Positions 1 through 9,367 of a stretch of 64,000 nucleotides of DNA are shown here, piece after piece. How positions within the stretch are numbered: position 1 is the first letter of the stretch; each line of letters begins with the position of its first letter. The notes below the pieces were generated by a model. The model was not told the origin of the DNA. It did not search any database and worked only from the letters and a program-made list of their open reading frames with translations. Source of the stretch: Pantoea sp. A4 (GTDB taxonomy: Bacteria; Pseudomonadota; Gammaproteobacteria; Enterobacterales; Enterobacteriaceae). The position numbers and the translations under genes are program-made. The DNA is taken from contig NZ_ALXE01000021.1 of the NCBI RefSeq assembly GCF_000295955.2, forward strand, positions 124,001 to 188,000, given 5' to 3'.

Positions 1-1
1 G

Positions 2-685
2 CTTCAGTTAGTCAGTTCGGCCAACATCGCCTGTGGTTTCCATGCCGGAGATGCCGAAACCATGCTGCAATCGGTTCGCTGGGCGGCGGAGTATGGCGTG
101 GCGATTGGAGCGCATCCCTCCTTTCCCGATCGGGAAAATTTTGGTCGTAGCGCCATGCAGCTAGCCGCAGAGACGGTATTCGCTCAGGTGGTTTACCAGG
201 TGGGGGCCTTGAAAAGCCTGGCGGAAAGCCAGGGGCAGCGGCTGCTCCACGTGAAGCCCCACGGCATGCTGTATAACCAGGCGGCAGAAGATGCTGTGCT
301 GGCCGATGCCATTGCCCGAGCGGTGCTGGCGGTCGATCCCCGCTTGATTTTGGTCGGCCTGGCGGGCAGCGAATCCATCCGTGCCGCCGCGCATCATGGC
401 CTGGTGACACGGGAAGAAGTGTTTGCCGATCGCGCCTATCAGGCCAACGGTGCATTAGTGCCACGTTCACAGCCCGGTGCGGTGCTGGAAGACGCGATCC
501 AGGCGCTGCAGCAGACCTTGACCATGGTGACAGCGGGCAAAGTGCGCACGCTCGCTGGCGAGTGGATCGCCGTGAAGGCGCAAACCGTGTGCTTACATGG
601 TGATGGCGCACATGCTCTGCACTTTGCTCGCCAGCTACGCGCCTTGTTTACCGAACAGCAAATTACAGTGACCAGCCATCTTTAA
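2..685 (+). CDS. pxpA: 5-oxoprolinase subunit A, 5' end missing
   Basis: LamB/YcsF family subunit of the PxpABC 5-oxoprolinase, which uses ATP to open 5-oxoproline (pyroglutamate) to glutamate in the cytoplasm. The reading frame is open from base 2, before the first in-frame ATG at 62, and encodes the family motif [10 protein letters not shown] (bases about 23-52) and later [10 protein letters not shown], so the gene enters from outside the window. About 17-18 N-terminal residues are missing compared with the roughly 244-residue E. coli protein. The C-terminus is intact. nei follows 10 bases downstream, the same pxpA-nei order as in E. coli, so the two are probably cotranscribed. Identification is confident. 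Confidence 0.93.
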   Translation, partial: LQLVSSANIACGFHAGDAETMLQSVRWAAEYGVAIGAHPSFPDRENFGRSAMQLAAETVFAQVVYQVGALKSLAESQGQRLLHVKPHGMLYNQAAEDAVLADAIARAVLAVDPRLILVGLAGSESIRAAAHHGLVTREEVFADRAYQANGALVPRSQPGAVLEDAIQALQQTLTMVTAGKVRTLAGEWIAVKAQTVCLHGDGAHALHFARQLRALFTEQQITVTSHL

Positions 686-695
686 AGGGAACGCT

Positions 696-1484
696 ATGCC
701 AGAAGGACCGGAAATCAGACGCGCTGCCGATCAGCTAGAGGCCGCGGTGTTGCATCAGCCGCTGACCGAGGCATGGTTTGCGTTTCCAGAATTAAAAACC
801 TATGAAGCGGCCCTGGTGGGTGAGCAGGTCACTGCCATTGAGACACGCGGCAAGGCACTGCTAACCCACTTCAGCAACGGCTTAACCTTGTATAGCCATA
901 ACCAGCTGTACGGTGTCTGGCGTGTGGTGGATACCGGCACAGTGCCAGAGAGTAAGCGCCAGCTGCGCGTCCGCCTGGCTACCGCCCGCCAGACGATTTT
1001 ATTGTACAGCGCATCGGATATTGAGCTGCTCAATGCCGAGACCCTGGCGACGCATCCTTTCTTAATGCGCGTCGGCCCGGATGTGTTAGATCCAATGCTT
1101 GATGTGGCTACGGTACGCGAGCGGCTGTTGTCGCGCCGCTTTAGCCGTCGGCAGTTTAGTGGCTTGTTGTTAGATCAGGCGTTTCTGGCCGGACTGGGGA
1201 ATTATCTGCGGGTCGAAATCTTGTGGGTAGCAGGCTTACTGGCCCAGCATCGGGCGGTGGATCTGTCTGAGGAGCAGCTACAGGCGTTGAGTGAGGCGCT
1301 GCTCTCTGTGCCACGGCGCTCTTACCGGATGCGCGGTTCCATGAAAAAGTATCACGCGGAGGCAGCGTTTCGCTTTGAAGTGTTTCATCGGCAGGGGAAA
1401 AAGTGCCGCCGCTGCGGCACGATTATTGAGAAAGGTGTGCTTTCATCCCGGCCGTTTTACTGGTGTCCGGGCTGTCAGCTATAG
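696..1484 (+). CDS. nei: endonuclease VIII, DNA glycosylase/AP lyase
   Basis: Fpg/Nei family base-excision enzyme that removes oxidised pyrimidines from DNA and cleaves the abasic site. It begins [12 protein letters not shown], giving the catalytic proline and glutamate at residues 2-3 after Met removal. The conserved lysine lies in [11 protein letters not shown] (about residue 53), and the C-terminus carries a CxxC...CxxC zinc finger (CRRCG...WCPGC). At 262 residues it matches the family. An AAGGGAACG ribosome site precedes ATG 696. The last sense codon and stop lie back to back with the convergent yfaE stop: bases 1479-1484 read CTATAG, so each gene's stop triplet is the other's last leucine codon. 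Nothing suggests damage. Confidence 0.96.
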   Translation: MPEGPEIRRAADQLEAAVLHQPLTEAWFAFPELKTYEAALVGEQVTAIETRGKALLTHFSNGLTLYSHNQLYGVWRVVDTGTVPESKRQLRVRLATARQTILLYSASDIELLNAETLATHPFLMRVGPDVLDPMLDVATVRERLLSRRFSRRQFSGLLLDQAFLAGLGNYLRVEILWVAGLLAQHRAVDLSEEQLQALSEALLSVPRRSYRMRGSMKKYHAEAAFRFEVFHRQGKKCRRCGTIIEKGVLSSRPFYWCPGCQL

Positions 1485-1739
1485 CTCGATCTCAATCTCA
1501 CCTTTGGCCTGGCAACAGCAGGGCAGAATCTCGCCTTGCTGTACGAACGCGATAGGCGTTTGCGGATAGTGCACTTCGCCTTTCACCAGACGGGTGCGGC
1601 AGGAGCCACAAAACCCTTCGCGGCACTGGAATTCCACGTAACACTTGTTGGCTTCAAGCGTCGCCAACAAGGTACGGTGGTGATCGGCACACTCCAGCCG
1701 CTGGCCGGAGTTACGCACGATGACAACAGAACGCGACAT
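1479..1739 (-). CDS. yfaE: 2Fe-2S ferredoxin-like cofactor maintenance protein YfaE
   Basis: Small plant-type 2Fe-2S ferredoxin of 86 residues. In E. coli, YfaE supplies electrons to regenerate the diferric-tyrosyl radical of NrdB. The cluster ligands are visible as CREGFCGSC followed by a distal Cys in the ILPCCC segment, the CxxxxCxxC...C spacing of this fold. It starts two bases after the nrdB stop, so it is translated as the third gene of the nrdA-nrdB-yfaE operon. Its 3' end overlaps nei convergently by six bases, which is not the E. coli neighbour and marks a rearrangement point. Confidence 0.95.
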   Translation of the reverse strand: MSRSVVIVRNSGQRLECADHHRTLLATLEANKCYVEFQCREGFCGSCRTRLVKGEVHYPQTPIAFVQQGEILPCCCQAKGEIEIEL

Positions 1740-1741
1740 AA

Positions 1742-2872
1742 TTACAGCTGGAAGTCGTTAAAGTCGTCTTCGCCAACTTCGGCGTCGATCTGGCCCACGA
1801 GATAAGAGCTGACTTCCACTTCCTGCGGTGCAACCTGCACGTTATCTGAAACCAGCCAGCTGTTGATCCATGGAATCGGATTTGAGCGCGTCTGGAATGG
1901 CAGATCGAGGCCAACAGCCTGCATGCGGATGTTGGTGATGTACTCGATGTACTGGCACAGAATGTCTTTGTTCAGGCCGATCATCGAGCCACCGCTGAAC
2001 AGGTATTCCGCCCACTCTTTCTCTTGCTCAGCCGCTTTACGGAACAGTTCGTAGCATTCGTCGCGGCACTCGGCAGCGATCTCTTTCATTTCTGGATCGT
2101 CTTCACCGGTACGTAACAGGTTCAGCATGTGCTGTGTCCCGGTCAGGTGCAGCGCTTCATCACGGGCGATCAGCTTGATGATTTTCGCGTTACCTTCCAT
2201 CAGTTCGCGCTCAGCGAAGGCGAAGGAGCAGGCAAAGCTCACGTAGAAGCGGATGGCTTCCAGCGCATTGACGCTCATCAGGCAGATGTAGAGCTGTTTT
2301 TTCAGGGCACGCAGATTCACCGTGATGGTTTTGCCATTCACTTCATGCGTGCCTTCACCCAGCAGATGCCAGTAGCTGGTCATCTCGATCAGATCGTCGT
2401 AGTACTTCGAGATATCTTCCGCACGCGCCAGGATCTGCTCGTTGGTGACGATATCGTCAAATACCACGGCCGGATCGTTCACGATATTACGGATGATATG
2501 GGTATAAGAGCGTGAGTGGATCGTCTCAGAGAACGCCCAGGTTTCAATCCAGGTTTCCAGCTCCGGGATCGAGATCAGTGGCAGCAGAGCCACGTTTGGA
2601 CTGCGGCCCTGAATGGAGTCCAACAGCGTCTGATACTTCAGGTTGCTGATGAAGATGTGTTTTTCGTGATCCGGCAACGCCTGATAGTCGATACGATCGC
2701 GGGAAACATCCACCTCTTCTGGACGCCAGAAGAACGAAAGCTGTTTCTCGATCAGCTTTTCAAAGATGTCATATTTTTGCTGGTCGAAACGCGCAACGTT
2801 CACCGACTGACCGAAAAACATCGGTTCTTTCAGCTGATCATTTTTATTCTGGGAAAACGTGGAGTAAGCCAT
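1742..2872 (-). CDS. nrdB: ribonucleoside-diphosphate reductase 1, beta subunit
   Basis: Class Ia ribonucleotide reductase radical-generating subunit of 376 residues, identical in length to E. coli NrdB. The start at 2872 ([10 protein letters not shown]) is preferred over an upstream in-frame TTG because it matches the family N-terminus. Diiron and radical residues are seen in [12 protein letters not shown] (Glu, His and the radical Tyr equivalent to Y122), in ELMEGNAK and in [12 protein letters not shown]. The C-terminal tail ([12 protein letters not shown]...FQL) is the segment that docks on NrdA. It forms a heterodimer-of-dimers with NrdA, making dNDPs from NDPs. It lies 74 bases after nrdA, separated by two strong hairpins. 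Confidence 0.98.
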   Translation of the reverse strand: MAYSTFSQNKNDQLKEPMFFGQSVNVARFDQQKYDIFEKLIEKQLSFFWRPEEVDVSRDRIDYQALPDHEKHIFISNLKYQTLLDSIQGRSPNVALLPLISIPELETWIETWAFSETIHSRSYTHIIRNIVNDPAVVFDDIVTNEQILARAEDISKYYDDLIEMTSYWHLLGEGTHEVNGKTITVNLRALKKQLYICLMSVNALEAIRFYVSFACSFAFAERELMEGNAKIIKLIARDEALHLTGTQHMLNLLRTGEDDPEMKEIAAECRDECYELFRKAAEQEKEWAEYLFSGGSMIGLNKDILCQYIEYITNIRMQAVGLDLPFQTRSNPIPWINSWLVSDNVQVAPQEVEVSSYLVGQIDAEVGEDDFNDFQL

Positions 2873-2891
2873 AAAACTGTCCAAAAGTAGC

Positions 2892-2943
2892 CGGGGCCGC
2901 AGGGGCCCCGTGACATGATTAAAGCGGGCATGCAGCCCGCTTT
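2892..2943 (-). other. paired hairpins in the nrdA-nrdB gap
   Basis: The short nrdA-nrdB gap is almost filled by two perfect inverted repeats. One is CGGGGCC (2892-2898) with GGCCCCG (2904-2910); the other is AAAGCGGGC (2921-2929) with GCCCGCTTT (2935-2943). Neither is followed on the minus strand by a clean uridine run, so they look more like mRNA-stabilising or processing structures than full terminators. Function is inferred. Confidence 0.6.
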
Positions 2944-2946
2944 ACC

Positions 2947-5232
2947 TTAGATTTTGCAGGCGCCGCCTTCGCAGCCATCATCCTGAATAGAAGGTGCCAG
3001 ATCGTCCTGAGCATCTTCCGCACCGTCGCGGGTGTTTTGGTAGTACAGCGTCTTCACACCCAGTTTATAAGCGGTCAGCAGATCTTTCAGCAACTGTTTC
3101 ATTGGGACTTTGCCGTTAGCAAAGCGCGTTGGATCGTAGTTGGTGTTAGACGAGATCGCCTGGTCGATAAATTTCTGCATCAGACCAACCAGTTGCAGGT
3201 AGCCGTCGTTAGAAGGCATTTCCCACAGCAGCTCGTACTGATCTTTCAGACGCTCATACTCCGGCACCACCTGGCGCAGAATCCCGTCTTTAGACGCTTT
3301 AATACTGATGTGGCCACGCGGTGGCTCAATGCCGTTGGTCGCGTTCGAAATCTGCGAAGAGGTTTCTGATGGCATCAGCGCGGAGAGCGTTGAGTTACGC
3401 AGGCCGTGGGTCTTCACCTGCTCACGCAGCGTTTCCCAGTCAAGATGCAGCGGCTCCTGGCAAATGCTGTCGAGATCCTTTTTATAGGTATCAATTGGCA
3501 TGATGCCTTTCGCGTAGGTGGTTTCATTGAACCACGGGCAGGCACCTTGCTCTTTCGCCAGCTCGTTGGAAGCTTTCAGCAGGTAGTACTGAATCGCTTC
3601 GAACGTTTTATGGGTCAGACCGTTTGCGCTGCCATCAGAGTAGCGTACGCCATTCTTCGCCAGGTAATACGCGAAGTTAATCACACCGATACCCAGCGTA
3701 CGACGTCCCATTGCACCGCGTTTTGCCGCCGGGATTGGGTAGTCCTGGTAATCCAGCAGTGCATCCAGCGCACGAACAGCCAGAATCGCCAGCTCTTCTA
3801 AATCGTCCAGGCTGTCGATTGCGCCCAGGTTGAAAGCGGAGAGGGTGCAGAGTGCGATTTCGCCGTTTTCATCGTTCACATCATTCAGCGGTTTGGTCGG
3901 CAGGGCAATTTCCAGGCACAGGTTAGACTGGCGCACTGGCGCGATAACCGGATCAAACGGGCTGTGGGTGTTGCAGTGGTCAACGTTCTGGATGTAGATA
4001 CGGCCAGTAGAAGCACGTTCCTGCATCATCAGTGAGAACAGCTCAACCGCTTTTACACGCTGTTTGCGAATGCTGTCATCTTGCTCGTATTTGGTGTACA
4101 GACGCTCAAACTCTTCCTGATCGGCAAAGAAGGCATCATACAGGCCTGGTACATCGGATGGGCTGAACAGGGTGATATCTTCACCTTTTAGCAGGCGCTG
4201 ATACATCAGTTTGTTGAGCTGGACGCCGTAGTCCATGTGACGCACGCGGTTGCCTTCAACACCACGGTTGTTCTTCAGTACCAACAGGCTTTCCACTTCC
4301 AGGTGCCACATTGGGTAGAACAGTGTCGCTGCACCGCCACGTACGCCGCCTTGTGAGCAAGATTTTACCGCCGTCTGGAAATGCTTATAGAACGGGATAC
4401 AACCGGTGTGGAAGGCTTCGCCACCGCGAATCGGGCTACCCAGCGCACGAATGCGACCGGCGTTGATACCAATACCCGCACGCTGCGAAACGTATTTCAC
4501 AATGGCGCTAGAGGTTGCATTGATGGAGTCGAGGCTGTCACCACACTCGATCAGTACGCAGGAGCTGAACTGACGGGTCGGGGTGCGCACGCCCGCCATG
4601 ATTGGCGTAGGCAGTGAAATCTTAAAGGTCGATACCGCGTCGTAGAAACGGCGCACGTAATCCATACGGGTTTCACGCGGGTAGTTTGAGAACAGGCACG
4701 CGGCAACCAGGATGTAGAGGAACTGGGCACTTTCGTAGATATCACCGGAAACGCGGTTCTGAACCAGATATTTCCCTTCAAGCTGTTTAACCGCAGCGTA
4801 AGAGAAGTTCATGTCACGCCAGTGATCGAGGAACTCTTCCATCTGCGCGAACTCTTCCACGCTGTAATCTTCTAACAGGTGGCGGTCATATTTGCCGCGC
4901 TCAACCATGCTGGTGACGTGGTCATACAGCTTTGGTGGCTCAAACTGGCCGTAGGCTTTTTTACGCAGGTGGAAGATAGCCAGGCGAGCGGCCATGTACT
5001 GGTAGTCTGGCGCGTCGCGCGAGATCAGGTCTGCTGCGGCTTTGATGATGGTTTCGTGGATATCAGAAGTTCTGATGCCATCATAAAACTGGATGTGCGA
5101 ACGCAGTTCAACCTGGGAGACCGAAACATTGCTCAAGCCTTCAGCGGCCCAGTCCAGCACCCGGTGAATTTTGTCGAGATCAATGCGCTCCTGGCGGCCA
5201 TCGCGTTTCGTAACGAGCAGACTCTGGTTCAT
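2947..5232 (-). CDS. nrdA: ribonucleoside-diphosphate reductase 1, alpha subunit
   Basis: Catalytic and allosteric subunit of aerobic class Ia ribonucleotide reductase, 761 residues as in E. coli. ATG 5232 (MNQSLLVTKRDG) is chosen over upstream in-frame starts because it matches the family and has GGAT about eight bases before it. The N-terminal ATP-cone is followed by the barrel with active-site cysteines in RQFSSCVLIECG, NLCLEIALP (Cys plus the catalytic Glu) and IALCTLSAFN. The radical-transfer tyrosine pair is in TLYYQNTRDGAED and the C-terminal redox pair in CEGGACKI. First gene of nrdA-nrdB-yfaE. DnaA-box-like and NrdR-box-like sites lie just upstream. Confidence 0.98.
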   Translation of the reverse strand: MNQSLLVTKRDGRQERIDLDKIHRVLDWAAEGLSNVSVSQVELRSHIQFYDGIRTSDIHETIIKAAADLISRDAPDYQYMAARLAIFHLRKKAYGQFEPPKLYDHVTSMVERGKYDRHLLEDYSVEEFAQMEEFLDHWRDMNFSYAAVKQLEGKYLVQNRVSGDIYESAQFLYILVAACLFSNYPRETRMDYVRRFYDAVSTFKISLPTPIMAGVRTPTRQFSSCVLIECGDSLDSINATSSAIVKYVSQRAGIGINAGRIRALGSPIRGGEAFHTGCIPFYKHFQTAVKSCSQGGVRGGAATLFYPMWHLEVESLLVLKNNRGVEGNRVRHMDYGVQLNKLMYQRLLKGEDITLFSPSDVPGLYDAFFADQEEFERLYTKYEQDDSIRKQRVKAVELFSLMMQERASTGRIYIQNVDHCNTHSPFDPVIAPVRQSNLCLEIALPTKPLNDVNDENGEIALCTLSAFNLGAIDSLDDLEELAILAVRALDALLDYQDYPIPAAKRGAMGRRTLGIGVINFAYYLAKNGVRYSDGSANGLTHKTFEAIQYYLLKASNELAKEQGACPWFNETTYAKGIMPIDTYKKDLDSICQEPLHLDWETLREQVKTHGLRNSTLSALMPSETSSQISNATNGIEPPRGHISIKASKDGILRQVVPEYERLKDQYELLWEMPSNDGYLQLVGLMQKFIDQAISSNTNYDPTRFANGKVPMKQLLKDLLTAYKLGVKTLYYQNTRDGAEDAQDDLAPSIQDDGCEGGACKI

Positions 5233-5267
5233 GTGTGAGTATCCGAAAAGTAAAGAGAACCCCGAGT

Positions 5268-5322
5268 TTATGCACAGCATATTCCTGTGAATAATGTTGT
5301 GGATAAACACTACATATTGGGG
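5268..5322 (-). promoter_or_regulatory. nrdA control region: DnaA boxes and NrdR-like box
   Basis: Three 9-mers fit the DnaA consensus TTWTNCACA: TTATCCACA (minus strand, 5298-5306), TTATTCACA (minus, 5286-5294) and TTATGCACA (plus, 5268-5276). ACACTACATATTGGGG at 5307-5322 matches the NrdR box ACACWATATATWGTGT at 13 of 16 positions. E. coli nrdA is known to be controlled by DnaA and by NrdR, so the site types are expected here. A second NrdR half could not be placed with confidence. Confidence 0.6.
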
Positions 5323-5667
5323 GTGTTGGAAATAGTAACAACAAGATGGCGGTTATTTTAGTCTGTTGTGGCGCGTACACAAGAGGAAAAAATGATGTCA
5401 AAAGGGGTTGTAATTTCCGCTGTTTTTACTAAGGCCGCGCACGATAAGGGCGATCCTCTTGTCAACGGTTCTACTAAAAAATTCCTTTTTTTGATCGACC
5501 GCTGATTTTTTATGCATTGCTGTGTTAATTACCAGCAACAGTGGCGCTTTGGGTATCAGATTCATCTTGGCAGTGTTTTTAACTGAAATTTAAATGGAAT
5601 GTAAAATATTCAGTTATTGCTGAATCAGCATAAAGGAAAGAGGTGACAGTATGATGACGCAGGCAGC
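5323..5667. other. nrdA-ubiG intergenic region
   Basis: No protein-coding gene is supported in this stretch, which in E. coli holds the autotransporter yfaL; that gene is absent here. The region is AT-rich. It contains a near-palindrome, TGCTGAATCAGCA (5618-5630), followed by AAAGGAAAGAGG and an ATG at 5651. That ATG opens only a 15-codon frame ending at 5698, too short to call as a gene. Confidence 0.5.
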
Positions 5668-5691
5668 TTCACCCTGCCGGGGCAGGGTGAA
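5668..5691 (-). terminator. hairpin after ubiG
   Basis: Perfect 10-base arms TTCACCCTGC (5668-5677) and GCAGGGTGAA (5682-5691) with a four-base loop begin nine bases beyond the ubiG stop. There is no uridine run on the minus-strand side, so it may be a weak or Rho-assisted terminator or an mRNA 3'-end stabiliser. Confidence 0.5.
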
Positions 5692-5700
5692 AAGGTGACG

Positions 5701-6429
5701 TTATTCTTTCACGTAACGGGTGTGCAGCATGTAGTTGACGTCGACGCCTGGGCCCAGACGGAACTTATTGCTCAGCGGGTTATAGTGCAGGCCAGTGATA
5801 TGCTGTTCACGCAGTGGGGTTTCATCAACCCATGCCAGCATTTCTGATGGACGGATAAATTTTTTCACATCGTGAGTGCCGCGCGGCACCATACGCATCA
5901 CATATTCAGCACCAAAGATCAGCAGCAGCCAGGCCTTCGGGTTGCGGTTAATGGTCGAGAAAAAGACCTCTCCGCCCGGTTTCACCAGACGCGCACAGGC
6001 GCGGATCACGGAGCCGGGGTCAGGAACGTGTTCCAGCATCTCCATGCAGGTCACCACATCGTAGCTACCGGCGTGCTCTTCGGCGTGCGCCTCTACGGTT
6101 TGTTGCACGTAGTCGAGTTTCACGCCGCTCTCCAGCGCGTGTAAACGGGCAACCTGTAGCGGCTCGGCACCCATATCCAGCCCGGTAACCAGCGCACCCT
6201 CTTTCGCCATGCTCTCAGCCAGAATGCCGCCACCACAGCCGACATCCAGCACTTTCTTGCCGAACAGGCCGTTGCTGCGCTGCGCAATATAGCCAAGGCG
6301 CAGGGGGTTAATCCGGTGCAGAGGTTTAAATTCCCCCTCTAAATCCCACCAGCGTGAGGCGACCGCTTCAAACTTTGCGATCTCCTGTGCATCAACGTTC
6401 TGTGGGCTTTGCGGAGATTGTGCATTCAT
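5701..6429 (-). CDS. ubiG: ubiquinone biosynthesis O-methyltransferase
   Basis: SAM-dependent O-methyltransferase that performs both O-methylation steps of ubiquinone synthesis at the inner face of the membrane. The protein is 242 residues, against 240 in E. coli. ATG 6429 ([10 protein letters not shown]) is chosen because AGGAG lies seven bases upstream and the length fits; a longer in-frame extension has no support. The SAM-binding motif [14 protein letters not shown] is at about residues 63-76, with the acidic motif GLDMG after it, and the family C-terminus [12 protein letters not shown] is present. It is divergent from gyrA, as in E. coli. The promoter region shared with gyrA is 6430-6604. 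Confidence 0.97.
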   Translation of the reverse strand: MNAQSPQSPQNVDAQEIAKFEAVASRWWDLEGEFKPLHRINPLRLGYIAQRSNGLFGKKVLDVGCGGGILAESMAKEGALVTGLDMGAEPLQVARLHALESGVKLDYVQQTVEAHAEEHAGSYDVVTCMEMLEHVPDPGSVIRACARLVKPGGEVFFSTINRNPKAWLLLIFGAEYVMRMVPRGTHDVKKFIRPSEMLAWVDETPLREQHITGLHYNPLSNKFRLGPGVDVNYMLHTRYVKE

Positions 6430-6604
6430 TCGATATAACTCCTGACAAAATGTTCGGGCAGTATAAACGCTTAACCCCGGTTGGCGCACCTGTCGTTCAT
6501 GATGAAAGGCAGCATAAACCCGTGCTGAACGTTCACCGTATGAATGGAATGTGATATACTTTCGCACCTTTCAATTCCGGGATTATTAGAGGGATAGCGG
6601 CTCC

Positions 6605-9244
6605 ATGAGCGACCTTGCGAGAGAAATTACACCGGTCAATATTGAAGAGGAGTTAAAGAACTCCTACCTCGATTACGCCATGTCGGTCATTGTTGGCCGA
6701 GCCTTACCCGATGTGCGTGACGGCCTGAAGCCGGTGCACCGCCGCGTGCTCTTTGCGATGAGCGAGCTGAGCAACGACTGGAACAAACCCTATAAAAAAT
6801 CCGCCCGTGTTGTCGGCGACGTAATCGGTAAATATCACCCACACGGTGATTCCGCAGTTTACGAAAGTATCGTCCGAATGGCTCAGCCGTTCTCCCTGCG
6901 CTACATGCTGGTTGATGGTCAGGGTAACTTTGGTTCGGTCGATGGTGACCATGCCGCTGCGATGCGTTATACCGAAGTGCGTATGGCGAAAATCTCTTCT
7001 GAATTGCTGGCCGATTTGGAAAAAGAGACCGTGGATTTCGTGCCAAACTATGATGGCACAGAACAGATCCCGGAAGTGTTGCCGACCAAAATTCCTAACC
7101 TGCTGATCAACGGTTCGTCCGGGATCGCGGTAGGTATGGCAACCAATATTCCCCCGCACAACCTGACGGAAGTGATCAACGGCTGCCTGGCGTATATCGA
7201 AGATGAAGACATCAGCGTAGAAGGTCTGATGGAGCACATCACCGGCCCAGATTTCCCTACCGCTGCTTTCATTAATGGTCGTCGCGGCATTGAAGAGGCG
7301 TACCGCACCGGGCGCGGCAAAATCTACATCCGTTCGCGCGCTGAAGTGGAAACTGATGCCAAGACCGGACGTGAAACCATTATCGTCAATGAAATTCCGT
7401 ATCAGGTAAACAAAGCCCGCCTGATCGAGAAGATTGCCGAGCTGGTAAAAGAGAAGCGTGTTGAAGGTATCAGCGGCCTGCGTGATGAGTCAGATAAAGA
7501 CGGCATGCGTATTGTCATTGAGATCAAACGCGATGCCGTTGGTGAAGTGGTATTAAACAACCTCTACTCACTGACCCAGTTGCAGACCTCTTTCGGCATC
7601 AATATGGTGGCCCTGCATCAAGGCCAGCCGAAAATCATGCCGCTGAAAGATATTATTGAAGCGTTTGTGCGCCACCGCCGTGAAGTTGTGACGCGCCGTA
7701 CTATTTTCGAACTGCGTAAAGCGCGCGATCGTGCTCATATCCTTGAAGGCCTGGCGATTGCGCTGGCTAACATCGATCCGATCATCGAACTGATTCGCCG
7801 CGCACCTACCCCTGCGGAAGCCAAAGCGGGTCTGATCGCGCAGTCCTGGGCGCTGGGCAACGTCTCTGCAATGCTGGAACGCGCGGGTGATGACGCAGCG
7901 CGTCCGGAGTGGCTGGAACCTGAGTTCGGCATCCGTGACGGTCAATATTACCTGACTGAACAGCAGGCCCAGGCGATTCTGGATCTGCGTTTGCAGAAAC
8001 TGACCGGCCTTGAGCATGAAAAACTGCTCGACGAATATAAAGCACTGCTGGATGAGATTGCAGAACTGCTGCGTATCCTGAACAGCGCCGATCGTCTGAT
8101 GGAAGTGATTCGCGAAGAGCTGATCGCCATGCGCGACCAGTTCGGTGATGAACGTCGTACCGAAATCACTGCCAACAGCGCGGATATCAATATCGAAGAC
8201 CTGATCAATCAGGAAGATGTTGTGGTTACGCTGTCGCACCAGGGTTACGTCAAGTATCAGCCGCTGTCAGATTACGAAGCGCAACGTCGTGGTGGTAAAG
8301 GTAAATCTGCTGCGCGCATCAAAGAAGAAGACTTCATTGATCGCCTGCTGGTTGCCAACACCCATGACACCATTCTGTGCTTCTCAAGCCGTGGTCGCCT
8401 CTACTGGATGAAGGTGTACCAACTGCCTGAAGCCAGCCGTGGTGCGCGTGGTCGTCCAATCGTCAACCTGCTGCCGCTGGAAGCTAACGAACGTATTACC
8501 GCGATTCTGCCAGTACGTGAGTATGAAGAAGGGGTCAATATCTTCATGGCAACCGCCAGCGGTACGGTGAAGAAAACCTCGCTGAAAGAGTTCAGCCGTC
8601 CACGTAGTGCCGGGATTATCGCCCTGAACCTGCGTGATGACGATGAGCTGATCGGCGTTGCACTGACCGATGGCAGCAACGAAGCGATGCTGTTCTCTGC
8701 TGCGGGTAAAGTGGTGCGCTTCTCTGAAACGGCGGTACGTACCATGGGCCGTACGGCTTCGGGCGTACGCGGTATCAAGCTGGCGGAAGGCGATAGCGTC
8801 GTGTCACTGATTGTGCCGCAACAAGAAGGCGCAATTCTGACCGTAACGCGTAACGGTTACGGTAAACGTACGGCAACCAGCGAGTATCCAACCAAGTCTC
8901 GTGCTACGCAGGGTGTTATTTCGATCAAAGTCACCGATCGTAATGGCCCAGTGGTTGGCGCAGTACAAGTGGTAGACAGCGATCAGATCATGATGATCAC
9001 CGATGCCGGTACGTTGGTGCGTACTCGCGTGTCTGAAGTGAGTGTGGTAGGGCGTAACACCCAGGGTGTGATCCTGATCCGTACCGCTGAAGATGAGCAT
9101 GTTGTCGGTCTGCAACGTGTTGCGGAACCTGTCGCAGAAGAAGAGCTGGATGCGATTGACGGCAGCGTAGCGGAAGGCGAGGATGATATCGCGCCAGAAG
9201 CAGACGTTGAAGATGATGCACCTGAAGCAGATGACGAAGAGTAA
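6605..9244 (+). CDS. gyrA: DNA gyrase subunit A
   Basis: Breakage-reunion subunit of DNA gyrase (A2B2), which introduces negative supercoils. The protein is 879 residues, close to the 875 of E. coli. The active-site tyrosine is Y122 ([10 protein letters not shown]). The quinolone-determining region reads GDSAVYESI: residue 83 is Ser, as in wild-type sensitive proteins, while residue 87 is Glu rather than the E. coli Asp. The C-terminal beta-pinwheel contains the GyrA box QRRGGKG (about residues 560-566). The tail from about residue 840 is strongly acidic (EEELDAIDG...EADDEE), typical of the autoregulatory tail. ATG 6605 follows GAGGGATAGCGGCTCC. A strong terminator follows. Confidence 0.99.
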   Translation: MSDLAREITPVNIEEELKNSYLDYAMSVIVGRALPDVRDGLKPVHRRVLFAMSELSNDWNKPYKKSARVVGDVIGKYHPHGDSAVYESIVRMAQPFSLRYMLVDGQGNFGSVDGDHAAAMRYTEVRMAKISSELLADLEKETVDFVPNYDGTEQIPEVLPTKIPNLLINGSSGIAVGMATNIPPHNLTEVINGCLAYIEDEDISVEGLMEHITGPDFPTAAFINGRRGIEEAYRTGRGKIYIRSRAEVETDAKTGRETIIVNEIPYQVNKARLIEKIAELVKEKRVEGISGLRDESDKDGMRIVIEIKRDAVGEVVLNNLYSLTQLQTSFGINMVALHQGQPKIMPLKDIIEAFVRHRREVVTRRTIFELRKARDRAHILEGLAIALANIDPIIELIRRAPTPAEAKAGLIAQSWALGNVSAMLERAGDDAARPEWLEPEFGIRDGQYYLTEQQAQAILDLRLQKLTGLEHEKLLDEYKALLDEIAELLRILNSADRLMEVIREELIAMRDQFGDERRTEITANSADINIEDLINQEDVVVTLSHQGYVKYQPLSDYEAQRRGGKGKSAARIKEEDFIDRLLVANTHDTILCFSSRGRLYWMKVYQLPEASRGARGRPIVNLLPLEANERITAILPVREYEEGVNIFMATASGTVKKTSLKEFSRPRSAGIIALNLRDDDELIGVALTDGSNEAMLFSAAGKVVRFSETAVRTMGRTASGVRGIKLAEGDSVVSLIVPQQEGAILTVTRNGYGKRTATSEYPTKSRATQGVISIKVTDRNGPVVGAVQVVDSDQIMMITDAGTLVRTRVSEVSVVGRNTQGVILIRTAEDEHVVGLQRVAEPVAEEELDAIDGSVAEGEDDIAPEADVEDDAPEADDEE

Positions 9245-9258
9245 TCTGTCAGGTTGAA

Positions 9259-9294
9259 AAAACGGCAGGGCAGGGAAACCTGGCCTGCCGTTTT
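9259..9294 (+). terminator. gyrA terminator
   Basis: Arms AAAACGGCAGG (9259-9269) and CCTGCCGTTTT (9284-9294) enclose a nested CAGG-GAAA-CCTG stem, broken only by one G-G mismatch, with uridines at the 3' side. It lies 15 bases after the gyrA stop and upstream of the preferred rcsC start. Confidence 0.9.
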
Positions 9295-9367
9295 GCTATT
9301 TATGGCCAGGCTTAAACAGGGAGATAAGCGGGTGGCAGCACGCCAAACTAACCGGAGTAAGTCACCG

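Noticed and set aside
12..611. Long minus-strand frame opposite pxpA
   Set aside because: Shadow of the pxpA frame in GC-rich DNA; composition rich in Pro/Arg/His and no family.
5338..5353. Second NrdR box 31 bases from the first
   Set aside because: Too few matches to the consensus to call.
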